Assembly (NCBI GenBank): GCA_005776545.1 | Contig: SXOY01000074.1 | Span: 1 to 8,997 of the forward strand | DNA: 8,997 nucleotides | Origin: Planctomycetia bacterium | GTDB taxonomy: Bacteria; Planctomycetota; Phycisphaerae; Phycisphaerales; UBA1924 | Reading direction: 5' to 3' | Shown here: positions 5,518-8,997 of the stretch, piece after piece | Layout of the letters: the number at the start of each line of letters is the position of its first letter | How positions within the stretch are numbered: the first letter of the stretch is position 1 | Program-made: the position numbers and the translations under genes | The notes under the pieces: model-generated | What the model was told of the DNA's origin: nothing | The model's input: only the letters and a program-made list of their open reading frames with translations | Database searches by the model: none

Positions 5518-6504
5518 ATGGCAAAACGATCGCCTCTTGTAATTTTCGCACTACACGCCGCGCGGCTTACCGGCCGCGCGGTGGCGTTGTCCGCTTCAAC
5601 AATGATTGGCTACGCGGCAGCGACCTACGTCATTTTCTTCCGTATGCACGCACAGACCGGATTTCAGTCTGACTACGTCGCCGCTGTCGAGAAGGGAGAG
5701 CGGTTTGCAGTCCCCACATATATGCACCTGCTTTGGCTGAGAACCTTCGCACTTGAGGATATGAGTTACCGTTTCACGCCAAGTAGTCGATACCCCAATT
5801 TTATCGCACACTACTCTTTCGAGCCAAATCCGCATTATTCAGCTCTATACAGTTTCGCGGTACAAACGCTGATACCAATCTTCTGTGCGGTGAGCGTAGC
5901 GCTTTTCGCAAGTCAGTTCACCCCGCTCTGGCTTGGTCCGGGCGGCCTTACTCGCACTCCAACAGCCCTTCGCCCGGTCATCAATTGTGCTTGGACGCTC
6001 GCGCTGCGCGACACGCCGATGCGCTGGGGTCTTCTGCTCTGTGCAGCGGCAACCATTGGCTTCTCGGCAGCGATACTTGGGGAGGCGTACGCCATCGTCC
6101 AAACTTACTGGTGGGGAGATATGGCGTGGGAAAACGGAGGTCCGGCAACGAATGTGGTCAGACCATTCTTCGCGCTTTTCACTCCGCCAGATGCTGCATG
6201 GCTGCTCCTTGGCTCTTTCCTGCTTGCAGCAGGCAGCGTCATAGTAACCGCACGCGACCGTTTGATGCGGGACAAAGCAATGATCGCCGGATGGTGTTTT
6301 TGTTGCGGGTATCCCAGAGCCGCGCCGAGCAGACCTGATGAACTTGCAGCATCCGTTCCCCTCCTCTGTCCGGAATGCGGAAAACCGCCCGGCGCTCACA
6401 AGCAACGCCTTGGGATTCGACATGCAAAGCTGGCGATTGCCACGGTTCTGATCCTCTCTGTCGTCGCTTATTTTGTCGTACCTTGCATTATTTTGGCTCT
6501 CTAG
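5518..6504 (+). CDS. Membrane protein with C-terminal zinc ribbon, paralogue 2 (328 aa)
   Basis: Tandem duplicate of the preceding gene, with roughly two-thirds of residues identical by eye and only two single-residue length differences (near residue 61 and in the zinc-ribbon linker). It has the same layout: about five hydrophobic segments, the block IGFSAAILGEAY / WENGGPATNVVRP at about 180-216, and a ribbon with C260 and C263 (CFCC, an extra Cys at 262) and C284-x2-C287. The open frame extends upstream to an ATG at 5443, inside the end of paralogue 1. The true start is taken as 5518, because MAKR there aligns with the start of paralogue 1 and the extra 25 residues have no counterpart. The last 17 bp overlap the 3' end of the convergent sulfatase gene. 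Its function is unknown. Confidence 0.85.
   Translation: MAKRSPLVIFALHAARLTGRAVALSASTMIGYAAATYVIFFRMHAQTGFQSDYVAAVEKGERFAVPTYMHLLWLRTFALEDMSYRFTPSSRYPNFIAHYSFEPNPHYSALYSFAVQTLIPIFCAVSVALFASQFTPLWLGPGGLTRTPTALRPVINCAWTLALRDTPMRWGLLLCAAATIGFSAAILGEAYAIVQTYWWGDMAWENGGPATNVVRPFFALFTPPDAAWLLLGSFLLAAGSVIVTARDRLMRDKAMIAGWCFCCGYPRAAPSRPDELAASVPLLCPECGKPPGAHKQRLGIRHAKLAIATVLILSVVAYFVVPCIILAL
6055..6091 (+). repeat. 37-bp tract identical to 5019-5055 (paralogue 2 copy)
   Basis: Second copy of the identical tract. A further near-identical stretch follows about 30 bp later in both genes, covering the codons for WENGGPATNVVRP. Confidence 0.85.
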
Positions 6505-7957
6505 GCGCGAGGTTGGCGGCGGGGCGTCTTCCGGTTCCTTGCGTGTTTGTAAGTGAATCACCCAGATCAGCGCGAAACAGGTCAGCGCGGATCTGAAGGC
6601 CCGCGACAATCTCAGGCCTTTCTGCGGCGAGATTGTGAGTTTCTGCGGGGTCTATTTCCAGGTCGTACAACTCCAGTCCTGATTTCACCTGCTTGTAATT
6701 ACCGGGTGAGCCGCCCGTTCCCGGCGGGCCATCCAGTGTTCTGTAAGAATGTGGCAAGATGAGTTTCCACCGACCCATTCGAACAGCTTCGAGGTCGTTG
6801 GTGTTGTAATAAAACGCAAGTGCTCTGCCATCGAGCGAGGAATCCTGGCCGCCTATCAGCAGCGAGCGAATATTTTTTCCATCAATGCGATGTTCTGGCA
6901 ACGGGGCGTTGATGATGGATGCGATGGTCGGGAGGATGTCTATGGTCATCGCGGGAGTGTGACACACTGTTCCAGCAGGAATCGTTCCCGGCCAACTTGC
7001 GATGAACGGCTCTCGCACGCCCCCTTCCCAAGAAGTTCCTTTTCCCTCGCGAAGGCCGCCGGTTGTCCCTGCGTGATTTCCATACGAGAGCCAGGGACCA
7101 TTGTCGGAGAGAAACAGAATCAACGTGCGATTTCGAAGACCCAATTTCGTAACCTGTGCCACGATCTGTCCCACCGACCAATCTATCTCTTCGACTACAT
7201 CCCCGTAGACCCCAGCGCCGCTATGGCCAACAAACTCGGCTGAAGTAAACAGCGGGACATGCGGCATCGGATGTGCCAGATAGAGCAGAAATGGGTGATC
7301 CGCATTTTTGCGAATGAACCTGCATGCCCGTTCGGTGAACATTTTGGTAAATTCCATCTGATCCTGCGGCGAGATCTCCGGGTCGATGATCTCGCTGTTT
7401 TCCCATAGCGGCAATGGTGGATAGCCGCGTTTCCGTGCTTCGCTGTTCTCTGGCAACTTCACGAGGTCAGGATGCAAAGGCCACATGTCGTTTGAGCATG
7501 GGATGCCGCAGAACTCGGAGAATCCCTGATTCAGCGGCAGAAGCGAGCGATCGCTCCCCAGGTGCCATTTTCCGAAAGCAGCAGTGCGATAGCCGCGGGA
7601 AGCGCATAGATCAGCGATTGTAACTTCAACAGGATTCAGCCCGGTGGTCGACTTTGGCCCTAACGCTCCGGCGATTCCGACGCGATTTGAGTAACACCCT
7701 GTGAGTATTGCGGCTCGCGAGGCGGAGCAGACGGATTGGGAGACATAGAAGTTGGTGAAACGCGAGCCTTGTGCCGCGAGCAGGTCGAGATTGGGAGTGC
7801 GCCATCGCGTTTGCCCGTAGCACGAAAGGTCACCATATCCCAGGTCATCGGCGAGCACGATGATGATGTTTGGAGTGCATGCAGAATCGGTAGTAGCAGT
7901 GGTGGATGTGCATGCGGGAAGAAACAAGACTGGAAGCGTGAGCAGGAAGAGCTTCAT
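6488..7957 (-). CDS. Sulfatase lipoprotein, arylsulfatase-A type (489 aa)
   Basis: Hydrolyses sulfate esters, probably on polysaccharides or glycans, outside the cytoplasm. Residues 1-15 form a lipoprotein signal peptide with the lipobox LPAC, so Cys16 would be lipidated. The Pro at -2 is less usual but acceptable. Sulfatase hallmarks: metal ligands D37-D38 in LADDLGYGD; C77-S-A-S-R81-AAILTG, the C-x-A-x-R motif in which the Cys becomes formylglycine; GKWHLG at 129-134 (K130, H132); AHPMPHVP at 228-235 (H229); SDNGPW at 284-289 (D285, N286); and REGKGTSWEGG at 303-313 (K306). C-terminal RMGRWKLIL and YDLEIDPAETHNLA are typical of the family. Activity needs a formylglycine-generating enzyme, not encoded here. 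No Shine-Dalgarno is seen. The substrate cannot be told from the sequence. The 3' end overlaps the convergent upstream gene by 17 bp. Confidence 0.95.
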   Translation of the reverse strand: MKLFLLTLPVLFLPACTSTTATTDSACTPNIIIVLADDLGYGDLSCYGQTRWRTPNLDLLAAQGSRFTNFYVSQSVCSASRAAILTGCYSNRVGIAGALGPKSTTGLNPVEVTIADLCASRGYRTAAFGKWHLGSDRSLLPLNQGFSEFCGIPCSNDMWPLHPDLVKLPENSEARKRGYPPLPLWENSEIIDPEISPQDQMEFTKMFTERACRFIRKNADHPFLLYLAHPMPHVPLFTSAEFVGHSGAGVYGDVVEEIDWSVGQIVAQVTKLGLRNRTLILFLSDNGPWLSYGNHAGTTGGLREGKGTSWEGGVREPFIASWPGTIPAGTVCHTPAMTIDILPTIASIINAPLPEHRIDGKNIRSLLIGGQDSSLDGRALAFYYNTNDLEAVRMGRWKLILPHSYRTLDGPPGTGGSPGNYKQVKSGLELYDLEIDPAETHNLAAERPEIVAGLQIRADLFRADLGDSLTNTQGTGRRPAANLAPREPK

Positions 7958-8239
7958 GGCTTCAGTCTATCGCAAACGCGCGGTGCCCGCACGAAACTCT
8001 CGTTTTCACGCCAACACCGCCTGACGCAAGTGCAGCCTGGCACACATACGTTCGAGGTTTGTAGATACAACGCTGGGGCAAGAGCTACGCACCGTCGTTC
8101 AGATACGCCGGTAGATCTGGGCCTTGGCGGCGACATGACGGGTTTCAAAAAATGCGTTTCCCTTATCCCGGAATATTTTCTGATTCGAGATGCGGAACGA
8201 GAACTTTCCAGCGGCATCCATTCAGATACATAGAGATAC
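7958..8239. other. 282-bp spacer upstream of the sulfatase gene, no gene seen
   Basis: Open frames of about 100-165 codons cross this stretch on both strands, but they mostly overlap the sulfatase or RNHCP genes and show no recognisable motif or start signal. It should contain the sulfatase promoter and the 3' end of the RNHCP transcript. I see neither a convincing -35/-10 pair nor a hairpin with a T-run. Confidence 0.5.
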
Positions 8240-8614
8240 TCATGAGTCGCGTGTAAATCCGCGAATGTCATCTAATGGAAACGCAGGGCGTGCGATGGGG
8301 CGCAATGCAAGGGCAAGCAAGGCGCGTTCGTCATCATCGCCGCCGATCCGATTAGTTCGCAGAATGTGACAACCTGTGCAGCGATGAATGATGGCCCATT
8401 CACCATCGCGCCGCACTTCGATGCCAATTGGTTCCATTGGTGCCTGGCATGCGCACGACCGATCGCCGGTCTGCTCATCGAGGTGTCGCGACCACAGACA
8501 TCGCGGGCAATGATTGCGATGATTGGTGCCGAACGCTCTTGCGGGAACATGGAACCCGCAGGACATGCAAGTAAATGAGCAATTGTTTCGAGACTTAGGG
8601 GATTGTTGGGTCAT
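8240..8614 (-). CDS. RNHCP domain zinc-binding protein (124 aa)
   Basis: Carries the RNHCP motif at residues 33-37 inside the typical layout: C12...C16-x2-C19 (FTCMSCG), NHRNHCPRC (C36-x2-C39), WSRHLDEQTGDR, C54/C56, MEPIGIE, and the closing IIHRC-x2-C (C79, C82) followed by RTNRIGGDDD. These Cys pairs suggest zinc binding; the family has no established function that I know of. The start at 8614 was chosen because the domain begins a few residues later, as in other family members. The same frame stays open to 8854, but the extra 80 residues have no family counterpart and a poor composition. No Shine-Dalgarno is seen before 8614. The C-terminus (about 96-124) is Ala/Leu/Arg-rich and not part of the core. 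Confidence 0.88.
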   Translation of the reverse strand: MTQQSPKSRNNCSFTCMSCGFHVPARAFGTNHRNHCPRCLWSRHLDEQTGDRSCACQAPMEPIGIEVRRDGEWAIIHRCTGCHILRTNRIGGDDDERALLALALRPIARPAFPLDDIRGFTRDS

Positions 8615-8783
8615 GTGAGTACGTAGCGATAGCGTGCCAGCGAATCGGGCAGGTGCCGCGCTGGTGGGAATGGGGGATGGAACCGAGGGTGAGTTGAGCA
8701 CACGAGGGGCACATGAATGCCAGCCGCGTGCGCGCAGTGTCACCACTAAATAGAGAACAGGTGAAAAGCTGGGAAGTCGGCAA
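8595..8783 (-). CDS. Possible small Cys/His-rich protein upstream of RNHCP (62 aa, doubtful)
   Basis: The frame runs from an ATG at 8783 to a stop at 8595, overlapping the RNHCP start by 20 bp. Its middle part has a CPSC pair (C25, C28), a later Cys and several His (HSHQRGTC ... RWHA). Codons from about 8740 to 8610 on this strand mostly end in G or C, more so than in the RNHCP gene itself, which hints at coding. I recognise no family. It could be a short zinc protein translationally coupled to the RNHCP gene, a remnant of an older N-terminal domain, or chance. An in-frame Met just before CPSC would give an even shorter product. Confidence 0.25.
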   Translation of the reverse strand: MPTSQLFTCSLFSGDTARTRLAFMCPSCAQLTLGSIPHSHQRGTCPIRWHAIATYSHDPTIP

Positions 8784-8941
8784 GAGATTCTGCCATCAAT
8801 TGCGCAAGCGGCCAAATGGGCATGTTTTTGCCGCAGATTTTGCGTATTGCTCAATATGCGAACAGCGGTCCAGCGTGTTCAACAACTGAGTGTGCGAGGC
8901 GAGAATGTCTTAGAGAATGGCAGTCATAGTCGCACCAAATA

Positions 8942-8970
8942 AACCTTGTATGTTCCAAGTATACATGGTT
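8942..8970. promoter_or_regulatory. Imperfect inverted repeat at the right edge, possible operator or hairpin
   Basis: AACCTTGTAT (8942-8951) and ATACATGGTT (8961-8970) are complementary at 9 of 10 positions around a 9-nt spacer. The surrounding bases are AT-rich, unlike the coding parts of the window, so this may be a promoter region for the minus-strand RNHCP unit or for a gene beyond the right edge. The rest of 8784-8997 shows no gene I can support. Confidence 0.3.
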
Positions 8971-8997
8971 GTTGATAAATTGCAAGTGGAAATTGAA

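Noticed and set aside
5845..6609. 254-codon minus-strand ORF opposite zinc-ribbon paralogue 2
   Set aside because: It is antisense to a gene supported by a tandem paralogue, and smaller minus-strand ORFs opposite paralogue 1 show related translations simply because the two genes are homologous. No domain is seen.
8238..8247. Second copy of ACTCATGAGT, the core of the 16-bp palindrome
   Set aside because: Only the 10-bp core is shared and it overlaps the RNHCP stop codon. A 10-bp palindrome recurring once in 9 kb is weak evidence for a repeat family.
7954..8271. 105-codon minus-strand ORF between RNHCP and the sulfatase
   Set aside because: It overlaps the ends of both neighbours, is rich in Arg and Ser without motif, and has no start signal.
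8713..8889. 58-codon plus-strand ORF with a CSIC pair upstream of the RNHCP gene
   Set aside because: It has no family resemblance, no third-position bias and no ribosome binding site, and it lies opposite the doubtful minus-strand small ORF. Chance is the simplest reading.
1..8997. CRISPR array, tRNA or rRNA gene, prophage, transposase or defence system
   Set aside because: None was seen: no spaced direct repeats of CRISPR length, no tRNA-like cloverleaf that I could recognise, and no integrase, transposase, nuclease or toxin motif in any supported gene.

Overview
The window most likely comes from a planctomycete, possibly of the Phycisphaerae. Three things support this. A large secreted-type protein starts with a LENRNLFS element, a variant of the LEPRxLLS box at the N-terminus of many planctomycete surface proteins. 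There is a formylglycine-type sulfatase lipoprotein, a family greatly expanded in planctomycetes. Two membrane proteins end in a CxxCGY...CPECG zinc ribbon, common in Phycisphaerae. Shine-Dalgarno sequences are mostly weak or absent. This placement is inference, not a database result.

Layout. At 1-1240 (+) lie the 3' end of mcsA and a complete mcsB, which form the protein-arginine phosphorylation module. Converging on mcsB with only 3 bp between is a four-helix membrane protein (1244-1807, -). Upstream of it is a terminator-like hairpin, then a short AGTGCnn-type heptamer array. Next is a 589-aa modular surface protein (1949-3718, -). From 3719 to 4478 there is about 760 bp without a credible gene. 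It is filled with short tandem repeats of period 7, 8 and 9, two perfect palindromes and a 21-bp-period repeat. At 4479-6504 (+) two tandem paralogues encode zinc-ribbon membrane proteins. The second overlaps by 17 bp the tail of a convergent sulfatase lipoprotein gene (6488-7957, -). Then come 282 bp without a gene, an RNHCP-family zinc protein (8240-8614, -), a doubtful small upstream ORF, and an inverted repeat at the right edge.

How the genes work together. Only mcsA-mcsB is a recognisable functional unit: McsA activates the McsB arginine kinase, which tags proteins for ClpCP. No clpC or ctsR is visible here. The other genes look like independent housekeeping or cell-surface genes. No defence, phage, CRISPR or biosynthetic system is visible. 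The most unusual material is the repeat-mosaic spacer, the uneven identity of the tandem paralogues, the four calcium-loop-like modules of the surface protein, the altered McsB C-terminal motif, and a terminator-like hairpin directly in front of a ribosome binding site.
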